Part shown: positions 23,891-35,775 of the stretch, piece by piece
How positions within the stretch are numbered: position 1 is the first letter of the stretch
Layout: every line of letters begins with the position of its first letter
Assembly: GCF_024166365.1 (NCBI RefSeq)
Contig: NC_064838.1
Coordinates: 76,214,001 to 76,278,000, forward strand
From: Elephas maximus indicus
Taxonomy: Eukaryota; Chordata; Mammalia; Proboscidea; Elephantidae
DNA length: 64,000 nt
Direction of reading: 5' to 3'
Notes under the pieces: generated by a model
Told to the model about the DNA's origin: nothing
The model's input: only the letters and a program-made list of their open reading frames with translations
The model's database searches: none
Position numbers and translations under genes: made by a program

Positions 23891-24854
23891 GTATTTATGA
23901 GTCATAATTTAACTTAGAGATTTATGTCAAAATGTATGTAGAAAATTAACTTGTTTTAGAAATGGATAACCTAATGAGATTGATAATACACAAACTCAAA
24001 ACGCCACTCTCAAAGGAGTGACCAAAATCACAGACTATTGAAGATGAATGAGACTTTTCTATCACCTCACCTTCAACACCTACCGTGTTTTCAAATACAA
24101 ATATTTTATGATGTATCATTCATTTAAAAATGAATAATGAAGAGAATGATCTTACCGTAACGGTTAAGATACCGAGAGTCAGGCTTCTTACAGTTTATCC
24201 TTGCTCAGAATCACATAGTCCAAAGAAAATTATGTTTTATTCTGGGCACTCCAAAGTGAGTAACTTTATTGGGAAATTTTGCAGGGGTAGGTTTTACTTT
24301 GGAGGAAGATAAGATTTATTTGAAGGCTGTTGAGGAAAAGAGAATTTACAAAGGAAGAAGAAAGCTAGTCTGCTTTGACTAACCCAGTCTGGATTTTGGC
24401 CAACTCACAACTTTCTAGACAATGTATTGGAGGTATGGACGTGACTTGGGAAGAACACAATAAAATAATTCAGTCTTCTGTATTATATTTAAACACATAA
24501 CATTGCAGTATATGTCTTTACATGCATATGGCCTCCCTTCCAATGTCCTAGTGATGAGAAAGATGTAAAAAAAAAAAAAAAAAAAAGTTTTACTCTTGAA
24601 AGTGAAGGCTTTGATTATTTCTGTCTAAATTTGTAAAAGAAGTCTTCACTGAAAGATGCTACATTTCAAATTTCAATAATAATCGTTAAATTTGACAGGA
24701 CAGAAAACAAATTTAATAAAGAAGTCAGTTACTGGTTATCCACGATCGCTCTTCTAACCACATTGCCCTCCCTTTTCTGCTTCTCTGCTCTGTTCTAGGA
24801 ACATGGGGTTTTCAACTACCAGGATAATACAAACTTTATTGGGAATTACAGTCA
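23891..24854. other. intergenic, nothing recognised
   Basis: Contains a poly-A run at 24567-24586; no gene seen. Confidence 0.4.
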
Positions 24855-25186
24855 CGCTTTGATCCTACAACAAACTGCCTGGTGTGTCTGGTAACAACCC
24901 CCACTCCTACTGTCCCAGACCTAAAATGCTTAAGCTAAAAACCAGAAGTATGAACTATTAAGCAATCATCACACCTCTTTTAATTTGGAAATGTAAGCTC
25001 AGGGACTTTAAGTGCTCTAAGAGGTGTTTTTCAGCTTTTCAGAAATTGGAGGAAAAAAAATAGAAATGGGAATATTTGCAATATTACCAATTGCCAAAAA
25101 ACTTTCATTTGTGCCTATTAGCAAATGTCAAGTACCAAATATCACTAAGGTGTTCGAAGGTAAAAATAGATTAGTTAGAAGCTAAT

Positions 25187-25352
25187 GGAGCACTGGTGGC
25201 ACAGTGGTTAAGAGCTCAGCTGCTAACCCAAAGGTCAGAAGTTTGAATCCACCAGCCACTCCTTGGAAACCCTACAGGGGCTGTTCTACTCTATTCTAAA
25301 GGGTAGCTAAGAGTAGGAATCGAATCAATGGCAATAGGTTTGGTTTTGGTTT
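25187..25352 (+). repeat. AfroSINE (unit 1)
   Basis: 'ggagcactggtggcacagtgg', 'gagctcagctgctaaccc', ending 'ggcaataggtttggttttgg'. Unit 3 has no complete SINE at the equivalent place, so this copy is private to unit 1 or was lost in unit 3. Confidence 0.9.
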
Positions 25353-25490
25353 AATAAGTATTATAGGACTACTATGAGTCAGAAGCAGCTTGAATACAAT
25401 GGGGTAAATGAATGTTTCTTACTCATTTTTTTAAGCTGGGATATCTGGGAAAGAGTGTTCAGTAAATAGCTGGGCCATATATATTTTTTG

Positions 25491-25698
25491 GTCCCTAAGA
25501 GGAGCAAACGGTTTGCACTTTACTATGAACGTAAAGGTTGGTAGTTCGAACCCACCCAGCACCACCGTGGAAGAAAGGCCTGGAGATCTGTTTATGTAAG
25601 AATTATAGCTAAGAAAACGCTAGAGTAGTTCTACTCTGTGACACATGGGGTCTCCATGAGGTGGAATTGAGTTGATGGCAACAATTTTTTTTTTTTGG
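25491..25698 (+). repeat. AfroSINE, 'ggtccc' long subtype, shared with unit 3
   Basis: 'ggtccctaagaggagcaaacgg', 'ggttggtagttcgaaccc', 'ggcctggagatctgtttatg', ending 'gttgatggcaacaa'. Its paralogue lies at 58512-58708, so it predates the duplication. Confidence 0.85.
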
Positions 25699-26320
25699 CT
25701 TATTGTACATTAATAAGTAATATACTTTATATAAGAATGCATCGCTAATATGGAATGCCTACATCTGTGTAAAAATAAGACTTTCTTTATAAGAATGGGA
25801 ATAGTGTGTGGCTTTATATATATAATATTAAACTCAAAAGAGAAGACAGATATGTCCTCAATGCTGAATGAGAAACAATGCAATCCATGGGCCCCCAGGT
25901 CTACTGAATAAGAAAAAAAATAAGTAAACAATTTGGAACCGTATATCCTGGTTTTGTATCCCTCAAGTAAAACAAATTCATAAGAGCAGAAAAATATTAA
26001 AGCTAACAAGCAGTTGCATTTAAAGAGTGATTTAAAAAAGTATCTCTTATAAGCTTATTTGAGATTTAAAATTGTCCTGTGAAGAGGTTGTTATAAATTG
26101 AGACGCAAAGAGGTAAAGTGACTCATTAAGAAACAAGAGCTAGAATGTCCCTGATGAAGGATAGTTAGGTTTGCTGAAAATATCAGTAACATTGTATAGC
26201 ACCACAAATTAAATTGCTTAAAATATTTCACACGGTTACATAACACCATACATTAATTCCTGTATCATTTGTTTTTTTTTCAGATGAACCATTTCACACC
26301 TGCTCCTCATTCATGAAATC

Positions 26321-27225
26321 ATGCTGCTGAATAATAACGTGACTGAGTTCATTCTGCTTGGGTTGACACAAGAGCCTGTTAAAAGGAAAATAGTGTTTAT
26401 CTTTTTCTTGCTTTTCTACTTAGGGACATTGTTGGGTAATTTGTTGATTATCATCACCATCAAGACCAGCCGGGCACTTGAGAGTCCAATGTACTTCTTC
26501 TTTTTCTACTTATCCTTATCTGATACCTGCTTCTCTAACTCCACAGCCCCTAGAATGATTGCGGATGCCCTTCTGAAGAATAACACTATCTCTTTTAGTG
26601 AGTGCATGATCCAAGTCTTTTCATTCCATTTCTCTGGCTGCCTGGAGATCTTCATCCTTATCCTCATGGCCGTTGACGGCCATGTGGCCATCTGTAAGCC
26701 CCTGCACTACATGAGCCTCATGAGCTGGCAAATCTGCAGTGTGTTGGTAGCTATAGCCTGGGTAGGGGCCTGTGTGCATTCTTTAGTTCAGATTTTTCTG
26801 ACCCTGAGCTTACCTTTCTGTGGTCACAATGTGATTGATCACTATTTCTGTGACTTGCAACCCTTGTTGAAACTTGCCTGTACAGACACCTATGTGATCA
26901 ACCTACTGCTGGTGTCCAATAGTGGGGCCATTTGCACAGTGAGTTTTGTCATCCTGATGTTCTCCTATATCGTCATCTTGCCTTCTCTGAGAAACCACAG
27001 GGCTGAAGGGAGGAAAAAAGCCCTTTCCACCTGCGTCTCCCATATCATTGTAGTCGTCTTGTTCTTCGGTCCTTGTACACTTATATATACACGACCCGCA
27101 ACCACCTTCCCACAATTGGAACACCTTTGATTAACCCTCTGATTTATACCCTGAGAAATGCTGAGGTGAAAAATGCCATGAGGAAGCTATGGAGCAAGAA
27201 ACTGATTTCAGATGACCAAAGATGA
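26321..27225 (+). pseudogene. olfactory receptor pseudogene, family 4 (unit 1)
   Basis: A single coding exon starting [19 protein letters not shown] with a good TM1 (GNLLIIITI) and SPMYFFFFYLSLSD. The frame stays open to 27130, but two lesions stand out against its sisters. A 28-bp deletion falls between 'accaccttccc' and 'acaattggaac' (about 27111), which removes the start of TM7 and shifts the frame to a stop 15 bases later. The DRY box at the end of TM3 reads DGH ([15 protein letters not shown]), losing the arginine used in G-protein activation. Beyond the deletion the normal C-terminus is still readable to a TGA at 27223-27225. A polypyrimidine tract plus CAG (26281-26283) sits 37 bp upstream of the ATG and looks like the usual acceptor for the OR coding exon. 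It is non-functional as a receptor; transcription remains possible. Confidence 0.93.
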
Positions 27226-27544
27226 ATGGAAGTTACAAATGCTTCCTAATATCTTGAATCAGCCTAGAGGAATTCAACAGGAAATAGTATATTCTTATTT
27301 TGGATTTAGTACTTTCCTGTCTTTAGGAAAATAGGCAATATGAACACATACAGTGGTTAGTGTTGACTCAATTTCATGTTGAGGGAGAGACCACACCAGG
27401 TACAAACAGGTGTGTAAGGCCCATTGCCTTAGATTTTTCACAATGGTCTCTCTGCCTCTGTTGGATGCCTATAACCACTTGTGATTTTGATCTGGTGTTT
27501 TCTCTGTTCTTCATGTTGATTTGTGGTGTTGCTGTACTATTAAA

Positions 27545-27695
27545 TAAAGGTTGGTGGCTGGACCCCACACCAAGCATTGCTACAGAGGAAAGGGCCTGGT
27601 GATTCTACTTCTGTAAAGATTACACCCAGAAAACTACATGGGGGTTGCCATGAGTTGCAATCAACTCAATGACAACGGATTTGTTTGCTGTTTTA
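27545..27695 (+). repeat. decayed AfroSINE downstream of OR (shared by all units)
   Basis: 'aaaggttggtggctggacccc', 'ctacttctgtaaagattacacc', 'atcaactcaatgacaacgg'. Remnants occupy the same place after the ORs at 36110-36185 and 60640-60800. Confidence 0.7.
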
Positions 27696-29151
27696 TTGTG
27701 ATTACATTTAGCCTCTGTATTCTTAAATTCCCAGTCTGGTAGCTTTTGTTTTCAAAACTGAATGTGATAATCCAGAGAAGGAATTTGGGGCTTTGAAACA
27801 GAAATACATGTGTCACAGATAGAAAAATTTAGTGCATTCTCAATACAAATCAGAGAAGAGAATAAATTGAGTAGAGAGGGCTGAATGTTTATATGAAATG
27901 CCTGTTTCTGCAGTGGGGATAGCACCAACTTTTGTCCCTACTCATCTGACAGCATAGTCTCTATTTACATGATCATTTAAATCCAATTCAATTTCATTTC
28001 TTTTTGTCTTTTTATCTGTACAGAAAATTTGACACGAATATTTTTGTTCACTTGAGACTTCTAAATTCTACTTTTGTGCTAAATTATATTAAAGTTTACA
28101 AATTTGTATCAATTTTATAGTACCAAAACTTTAGCATTTCTCTGGCTTGATAAAATGAACATCTATTTTTCTGTGTGGACATGGAAAGCTGTAGATTCCA
28201 AGGGGAACTATAGTGACATATATACATCACTTTTTTTTTAGAGCCTGTGAATTTCAAGGTGAAATCTATCCCATGGAGTTTATCATTGATTAGAGAACCT
28301 ACAGTTTGATTCTCCTATTGAAAGTTTTTCATAGAAGCAGATTCCAGTTGGAAGAGTTTTGGTGATGTCTTCACCTATTTCAGGAAAAGAAAAAGAGAGA
28401 AAAGGAGTGTGTATTGGATGCAATGTAGTTGTCTACCCAGAAACACACCATCTAATCTATCTCCTGGACATGTACTCAATATAGAGCCCCTACTACCACC
28501 GTGACCAAGTCTCCTGCAGAAAGAAATTGTGCTCTAGATCAGAGTCAGAATTTTATAATAAAAATGGCAGAACTGCAAAGAAGACTGAAGGTTCAGCCTC
28601 AACATACTTCCTTTGTTGAAACCAGTGTCCTGATAGAAAAAGGATGGGACTCTCAGAACTAAAACAGGGAAATGTTTGTGTAGAAGGTGAGAACCATGAA
28701 CCCCAAAAGTATCTGGATCCTCTGACTGGCTCCCTCATGTGAGGGAAGAAAAGTCTTCCGTGACTTGATTCTATGTGATTACATCATCTGATGCACTTGT
28801 TGTGCAATGATAATTGTTCTTTTCCAAAACCTCCTCCTATATCCCTTGTTACATCCAAAACACTAACCAGGGGCAAGTCTCAGGAAAGTTAAAGCAGTGA
28901 AATACAACCCTTACTCTTTTAGAAATGATATACATGAGGTAATTACAGTACCTAGCTAATATGTATGAAGAGAAACAGGGAAACACTTTACTATGGGAGT
29001 TAATCTTGAAGGTGTTAGCATAGGAAGAGAGAATATAAGTCTGGAGGTTGAAAATTTTTAACATGAAGGCACTCACCAATGATTTGCAATCTGATGTTTT
29101 GGCAAGGACATCTGGAGCTGGCTTTTTAAAGTATATGCCTTAAGGTATTGT

Positions 29152-29585
29152 ACTGTTTTCTACTGCTGCTGTAACAAATTGCTACAAATGTAGTGCTTAA
29201 AACACCCCAAATTTATTATCTTAAGTTCCCTAGGTCGAAAATATGACATAGGTCTCACTGGGCTAAAATCAAGGTGTAAGTGTGGTTGCATTTCTTTTGG
29301 AGGCTCTAGGCTTTTCCAGAATCTAAAGGCCACCCAGCTTCCCTGGATCGTGACCCCTTCCTAAATCTTCAAAGTCAGCCACATTGCATATCTTTGACCA
29401 TTCTTCCACTACCACATCTCCCTCTTTCTCTTCTGCCTCTCTTTCCCACATTTAAGGATACTTGTGATTACACTGAACTTATTTGGATAATACAGGATAA
29501 TCTCTCTATTTTAAAGTTAGATGATTACCAACCTTAATTTTGTCTATAACCTTAATTATACTTATTGGAAATTATAAATTCTTCA
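29152..29585 (-). mobile_element. LTR fossil, MLT1-like MaLR (unit 1)
   Basis: On the plus strand: 'tactgctgctgtaacaaattgc', 'aaatttattatcttaagtt', 'ctcactgggctaaaatcaagg', 'cttgtgattacactgaac'. This is the reverse of an MLT1 LTR. The same insertion is present in units 2 and 3, so it is older than the duplications. It is incomplete and decayed. Confidence 0.8.
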
Positions 29586-29885
29586 GATGTCTATTGAAAT
29601 GATAAATATTTTAGATATATATTGTGGCTTCATTTTCCACAGTACCTCCAACTACAATGATTGAGGGCTTACAGACTATGTGATCCACTGACATGATATC
29701 CAATAAATATTGCCTAGGATACAATATGCATTTGTGAGCAACAGATTGTGAAATTGTGGTCATGATCTCAGACTATTGAGTTACCCATGTATTCTATGTG
29801 TCATAAGAAGCCAAGCTGATAGAAGAGAGTAGAGATAGATAGACAGATGCTCTTGAATAGACTCCACCCATGGAGACCTTTGTAC

Positions 29886-32243
29886 ATATGATATAGTTTT
29901 GCAATTTCAACTTCTTTATTGTAAATATCTTTTTACAACAACATAAATGGCGATTTTACTTGTGGACTTGCTAGATGGAATACACAGGAATCAAATCAAC
30001 TAAATCTGCGGAAAGAGACAATATCATCAGCCAGAACAAAGCCAGGGGCTGACTGCAGAACAAACCATCAAGTGCTCATATGCAAGTTCAAGTTGAAGCT
30101 GTGGAAAATTAGAACAATTCTATGAGAGCCAAAGTATGAATTTTAGTATATGCCACCTGAATTTAGAGACTACCTCAAAAATAGATTTGAAGCATTGAGC
30201 ACTAATGACCAAAGATCAGATGAATTGTAGAATAATATCAAGGACAACATACATGAAGAAAGCAAGAGCTCGTTAAAAAGATAGAAAAGAAAAAAAAATG
30301 CATGTCAAAAGAGACTCTGAAACTTACTCTTGAACGTAGAGTAGTCAAAGGGATTGGAAAAAAATTATGAAGTAAAAGAGTTGAAAAGAAGATTTCAAAG
30401 GTGAACAGAAGAATACAAACTAAATTATTAAAATTACATATGCAAAAACCTGGAGTTAGAAACCTGAAAGGGAAAAACATCTCATTTTTCAAGTTGAAAA
30501 AAACTGAAGAAAAAATTCAGTTCTCAAGTTGCAATATTGAAGGATTCTCTGAGCAAAATTTTGCTGAAGATCATTCAAAAATGGCTGCAGCAGTATATCG
30601 ACAGGGAACTGCCAGAAATTCAGGCCAGTTTCAGAAGAGGACGTGGAACCAGGGATATCATTGCTGATGTCAGATGGATCCTGGCTGAAAGCAGAGAATA
30701 CCAGAAGGATGTTTACCTGTGTTTTATTGACTATGCAAAGACATTTGACTGTGTGGATCTCAACAAACTATGGATAACACTGAGAAGAATGGGAATTCCA
30801 GAACACTTAATTGTGCTCATGAGGAACCTTTACATAGATAAAGAGACAGTTGTTCATACAGAACAAGAGGATACTGATTGGTTTAAAGTCAGGAAAGGTG
30901 TGCATCAGGGTTGTATTCTTTCACCATACCTATTTAATCTGTATGCTGAGCAAATAATAGAGAAGCTGGACTATATGAAGGAGAATGGGGCATCAGGATT
31001 GGAGGAAGACTCAGTAACAACCTGCATTATGCAGATGACACAACCTTGCTTGCTGAAAGTGAAGAGGACTTGAAGCACTTACTGATGAAGATCAAAGACT
31101 ATAGCCTTCAGTATGAATTACACAATGAATTGACATTAAAAAAAAATAAGAAAACAAAAATCCTCACAACTGGACCAATGAGCAACATAATGATAAACGG
31201 AGAAAAGATTGAAGTTATCAAGGTTTTCCTTTTACTTGCATACACAATCAACTCACTTGGAAGCAGCAGGAAAGAAATCAAAACACCCATATAATTGGAC
31301 AAATGTGTTGCAAAGACCTCTTTAAAGTGTTAAAAAGCAAAGCCCAGACTTAATGGTCTGACTGAGACTAGAAGAATCCCGGCAGTCATGGTCTCCAAAC
31401 CTTCTGTTGGCCCAGGACAGGAACCATTCCCGAAGACAACTCATCAGACATGGAAGGAACTGGACAATGGGCTGGAGAGAGATGCTGATGAAGAGTGAGC
31501 TACTTGTATCAAGTGGACACTTGACACTGTATTGGCATCTCCTGTCTGGAGGGGAGATGGGAGGGTAGAGAGGGCTAGAAACTGGCAAAACATTCACGAA
31601 AGGAGAGACTGGAAGAAGGGAGCAGGCTGACTCATTAGGGGGAGAGTAAATGGGAGTATGTAGTAAGGTGTATATAAGCTTATATGTGACAGACTGACTT
31701 GATTTGTAAACTTTCACTTAAAGCAAAATAAAAATTATTTAAAAAAAAATAGCAAAGATGTCACTTTGAGGACAAAGGTTTGCCTGATCCAAGCCATCCT
31801 GTTTTCCATGGCCTCATATGCATGTGAAAGCTAGGTAATGCAAAAGGAAGACCAACGAAGATTTGACACCTTTGAATTACAGTGTTGGCAAAGAATATTG
31901 AACATACCATGGACTGCCAGAAGAAGGAAAACAAATGTGTCTTGAAAGGAGCAAAACCAGAATGCTCCTTAGACAGGAAGGATGATGAGAATTCACCTCA
32001 CATACTTTGGACATGTTATCAGAAGGGACCAGTCCCTGGAGAAAGACATTATGTTTAGTAGAGTGTCAGCGAAAAAGAGGAAGACCCTCAATGAGAGAGA
32101 CTGACACAGTGGCTGTGACAATGGGCTCAAGCATGAAAACGATTGTGAAGATGGAGCAGGAGCCAGCAGTGTTTTGTGCTATTGTACATGGGATATATGT
32201 GAGTAAGAACCAGCTTTAAGACACCTAACAACAACAATATAAA
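29886..32243 (+). mobile_element. RTE/BovB-like LINE, 5'-truncated, with nested L1 tail
   Basis: Starts abruptly inside the RTE coding region ('catatgatatagttttgcaat') and ends 'agacacctaacaacaacaat'. A block of about 500 bp is missing near 30540, and an L1 3' end is inserted at 31343. A 178-codon frame at 30537-31073 covers the middle of the reverse transcriptase: RGRGTRDIIADVRWIL, then CFIDYAKTFDCVDLNKLW (the catalytic D of motif A), then GVHQGCILSPYLFNLYAEQI. The YADD box is shifted out of frame just after (31026-31050), and its downstream text continues in another frame at 31046-31294. Its 3' flank (32243-32515) matches the flank of the RTE at 53165-56545, so both descend from one insertion. 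Confidence 0.93.
31343..31750 (+). mobile_element. L1 3' end, 5'-truncated, nested in RTE
   Basis: 407 bp matching the 3'UTR of the full L1 in this window ('taatggtctgactgagact' here and at 52260; both end 'tcacttaaagcaaaataaaa' / 'tcacttgaagcttaataaaa' plus poly-A). The 7-bp word AGCAAAG at 31336-31342 is repeated at 31751-31757 as a target-site duplication. It lies exactly within RTE text that continues on both sides. Confidence 0.95.
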
Positions 32244-32515
32244 AAGTACATAGTCATGTCATGTTTTCTAAGATCAATTTGTTCCCTTCGAGTTTTCAAA
32301 ATTCTTCTTCCAACATCTTCACAACTTTCTTCTAATTGAAAAAATATCTCAGAATTGGAATCTTCCAAATTCAGATTAAAAAAAAAAATTACCTTGGGTT
32401 TGAGAAAAATATTTTGAAATTTTCCTTCCACCTTGAATTTATATATTTTCCCTAAAATGGGTGCTATTGTACTATAACAAATATCATTCAATTTGTTGTT
32501 GTGAGCTGCCATCCA
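32244..32515. repeat. shared 3' flank of the duplicated RTE (copy 1)
   Basis: 'tagtcatgtcatgttttctaag', 'ttttccttccacctt' and 'ttgttgttgtgagctgccatcc' align with 56546-56831. This shows the RTE copies upstream of units 2 and 3 are duplicates and not separate insertions. Confidence 0.85.
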
Positions 32516-32812
32516 GTGAGCCCCCACACACAATGCCTGGTTCAGCATCATCCCCACGAGGGCTTACAGATTGACTCGTTGTGATCCATATAGGGCTTCA
32601 CTGGCTGATATTCAGAAGGAGATCATCAGCCCTTTCTTCCTAGGCCCTATTAATCTGAAGGATTCTCTGAAATCTGGTTAGCATCACAGCAGTATACAAA
32701 CCTCCACTGACAAATGGGTGGTGGCTGTGCACAAGGTGCATTGGCCAGGAATAAACCAGTGTCTCCCAGATGAAAGGTAAGAATTCTACTGCTCAGTCAC
32801 AAAGGTCTACCC
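32498..32812 (-). repeat. older afrotherian SINE relative, long form
   Basis: 'gttgttgtgagctgccatcc', 'cgttgtgatccatatagggc', 'cagaaggagatcatcagcc', 'ctgtgcacaaggtgcattggcc'. It is diverged, and the right end is uncertain. Confidence 0.55.
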
Positions 32813-34229
32813 TCACACCCACCAGGATGTCTATAACCAAAAAAAAGGAAAAAGGAGAATAACAAGTGTGTTTTAGTTTGACCTTATTTGCGTTAAAAAA
32901 AAAAAACAGAATAACTGTAATACAAATAAATTATCACCTTGGTAATGAAAGCAGAGAAAGACTCTTAATAAATTTAATGAGTGCATTAGCGTTTATTGCC
33001 TGCATAGAATGATATAAGGCTATTTTATTTTTTAATTTTCTGGTCATTAGTCTTAAAACTTATACTAAATTTTTAACACTTCGTAGTTGAAGCAATTCAA
33101 AAGAATTTTAAAAAGCACATTTAAAAGCTAAACCAATAAACAAGTTCAATAACAACAACAGAGTTTATTTTCTATCCTTACCCAAGACCCACCGTAGGGA
33201 CTGCTTCTTCACGTGCCTTTAAACGCTCCTCCTAATGCTTTCAGTGCAGCGTCTCCAGGAGTCCCCACACCCCTGCACTTAGAGCTGACCCTGGCCTCTC
33301 ACTGCTGTATTGAAGCAAAGAAAGAAAGAGCAAAATGTTCAGCGGCATTTCACACTTTCCTACAGTTTTGTAACATAGTTCTCGTTCTCATTATGACTAA
33401 ACGGTTTTTTGATATATTTATTTTAAATATAATTTTAAATGTAGATATCAAGCATGAAGAGTTTTCCACTGTTATTTTTTTCAAAGAGGTGTTTTTATTA
33501 TTTTGATAGAGAATTGGTGTTTTTCCTGTATGCTGTCATGAGATCAGAAACTCAAGAACATTCCTTCAAATACTGATTGGAACTGACAGATCACGTGTAT
33601 GTGAGTTCCTTCCCTTTCTTTCCCTTCCATTCCCTTTCCTTTTCTTCTCTCCTCCTCTTCTCCTTACTTTTTTTTTTTTTTGCATACCTGAATCCATTTA
33701 AAATTGTTTGAATATCCAGAGAATCAACTCTTAAAATAATATTTTTCCATGAATACTCAGAAACTATATCTGGTTGTTAAGTATATTTTATAATCTTAGA
33801 TTCTTCTAATTTTGGTCACAGTTTGGAATTTTTATTAGTTTACAAGTCAAAGTAAAGAGATCCATTCTAATGGAAAATTGACAGTGGAACCAGTGTCTTG
33901 AAATCCTGGCTCCTAACTTGGGGCTGTTTGATGCTGGGTCAAGAAATTAGGAGAAACTGTGGAATGCTTTTTCCTCTATTTCAGATAGAATAGCAATGCT
34001 AAAAAGCTATATATATTTGGAAACATTATCAAATGATTGAACATTATAAGCAATAAACAATAAAAAGTTGCAAGTGAATGATGGAAATATTAATTGATAA
34101 TTTTGATTAATAACTGATTAAGTAAATCACTTGAATGATAAAGATTAATTCTTAGTGGGTAGAAGAGTTCAGGAAGACTATAATTCCTCTTTTACTGATG
34201 AAGAAATAGATGTCCATACAGTGATTATA
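32813..34229. other. intergenic, pyrimidine tract at 33607-33682
   Basis: No gene seen. 33607-33682 is a C/T tract ('ccttccctttctttcccttcc' onward) that ends in 12 T. The remainder is AT-rich and unassigned. Confidence 0.45.
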
Positions 34230-34842
34230 ACAGTAATATATGTTTATGTAAGTATGCATTACTAATATATAATACACAAATATATATAGAAACGAAACAT
34301 CATTTATGTGGAAGGCAATAGTGTGTGAGTTTATATCTACAACATTAAATTCAAAAAGAGAGAAATATATCCTGAATCTTGCCTGACAAACCCACTATGT
34401 AAAACATGGGCACCAAGGTTTATTGAATGTGAAAAAAAATTAAGTAAATAATACTTTGGCATCATATATCCTGATTTTTTATGTATCAAATAAATCAAAT
34501 TAATGACAGTGGAAACATATTAAGAAGAAGTTGCATTTTAAGAGTGATTTACAAAAGTATCTTTCATAAGCTTATTTGAGATTTAAAATGACCCTATGAA
34601 GAGATCATTAAGAACTGAGGGACAAAGAGGTGAAGTGACTCATAAAGAAACAACAGCTAGAATGTCCCTGGTGAGGAATATTTATTTTTGCTCAAAATAT
34701 CACATAACATCACATAGCACCAGAAATTAATTTGCTTAAAATATTTCACACTGTTGCATACCACCATACATTAATTCCTATATTTTTTTTTATTGTTTTC
34801 CGATAAACCATTTCACACTTGTACCTTCTCATTCATGAAACC

Positions 34843-35775
34843 ATGCTGCTGAATAATAATGTGACTGAGTTCATTCTGCTTGGGTTGACACAAGAGCCTG
34901 TTAAAAGGAAACTAGTGTTTGCCTTTTTCTTGCTTTTCTACTTAGGAACGTTGTTGGGTAACTTCCTAATAATTGTTACCATCAAGACCAGCCGGGCACT
35001 TGGGAGTGCAATGTACTTCTTCCTTTTCTACTTATCCTTATCTGACACCTGCTTCTCTACTTCCATAGCCCCTAGAATGATTAGGGATGCCCTTCTGAAG
35101 AATAACACTATCTCTTTTAGTGAGTGCATGATCCAAGTCTTTTCATTCCATTTCTCTGGCTCCTTGGAGATCTTGATCCTTATCCTGATGGCCATTGACC
35201 GCTATGTGGCCATCTGTAAACCTCTGCACTACATGAGCATCATGAGCCGGTGGGTCTGCAGTGTGTTGGTAGCTATAGCCTGGGTAGGGGCCTGTGTGCA
35301 TTCTTTAGTTCAGATTTTTCTGACGTTGAGTTTGCCTTTCTGTGGTCCCAATGTGATTGATCACTATTTATGTGACTTGCAGCCCTTGTTGAAACTTGCC
35401 TGTGCAGACACCTATGTGATCAACCTACTGCTGGTGTCCAATAGTGGGGCTATTTGCACAGTGAGTTTTGTCATGCTTATGTTCTCCTATGTTATCATCT
35501 TGCATTCTCTGAGAAACCACAGTGCCGAAGGGAGGAAAAAAGCCCTTTACACTTGCATTTCCCATATCATCGTAGTCATTTTGTTCTTCTGTCCTTGTAT
35601 ATTTATATATACACGCCCAGCAACCACCTTCCCCATGGATAAGATGATAGCTGTGTTTTATACAATTGGAAAACCTTTGATTAACCCTCTGATTTATACA
35701 CTGAGAAATGCTGAGGTGAAGAATGCCATGAGGAAGCTATGGAGCAAGAAACTGATTTCAGATGACCAAAGATGA
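34843..35775 (+). CDS. olfactory receptor, family 4 (unit 2), intact frame
   Basis: Odorant-binding class II GPCR, 310 residues, a normal length for the family. I start it at the ATG at 34843 because that gives the family's N-terminus (MLLNNNVTEF, sequon N6-V-T). Visible landmarks are TM1 GN 39-40; MYFFLFYLSLSD 57-68; C95 and C177 as the likely extracellular disulfide; [15 protein letters not shown] 116-130 with an intact [18 protein letters not shown] 165-179; SY 215-216; KALYTCISH 233-241; and [16 protein letters not shown] 281-296. Oddities: the usual proline of SPMYFF is alanine (residue 56), KALSTC reads KALYTC, and TPL before NPLIY reads KPL. The acceptor-like site upstream reads CCG (34800-34802) where the sisters have CAG. 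If functional, it acts in olfactory cilia through Golf and cAMP. Frame intact; function uncertain. OR4 is firm, subfamily open. Confidence 0.9.
   Translation: MLLNNNVTEFILLGLTQEPVKRKLVFAFFLLFYLGTLLGNFLIIVTIKTSRALGSAMYFFLFYLSLSDTCFSTSIAPRMIRDALLKNNTISFSECMIQVFSFHFSGSLEILILILMAIDRYVAICKPLHYMSIMSRWVCSVLVAIAWVGACVHSLVQIFLTLSLPFCGPNVIDHYLCDLQPLLKLACADTYVINLLLVSNSGAICTVSFVMLMFSYVIILHSLRNHSAEGRKKALYTCISHIIVVILFFCPCIFIYTRPATTFPMDKMIAVFYTIGKPLINPLIYTLRNAEVKNAMRKLWSKKLISDDQR

Larger units (their letters stand above)
24855..29885 (+). repeat. OR duplicon, unit 1
   Basis: The left edge is shared with unit 3: 'gcctggtgtgtctggtaaca' here against 'gcctggtgtgcctggtgata' at 57850. The right edge is shared with unit 2 up to 'cccatggagacctt'. 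Landmarks in order are an AfroSINE-like pair, the OR exon, a decayed SINE, a conserved 2-kb 3' region and an MLT1-type LTR. At 29885 the unit is cut off and runs directly into an RTE copy. Confidence 0.85.

Noticed and set aside
30537-31073. 178-codon frame with reverse transcriptase motifs, possible domesticated RT gene
   Set aside because: It lies inside an RTE copy continuous on both sides, is cut by a deletion and loses the YADD frame, so it is a LINE remnant.
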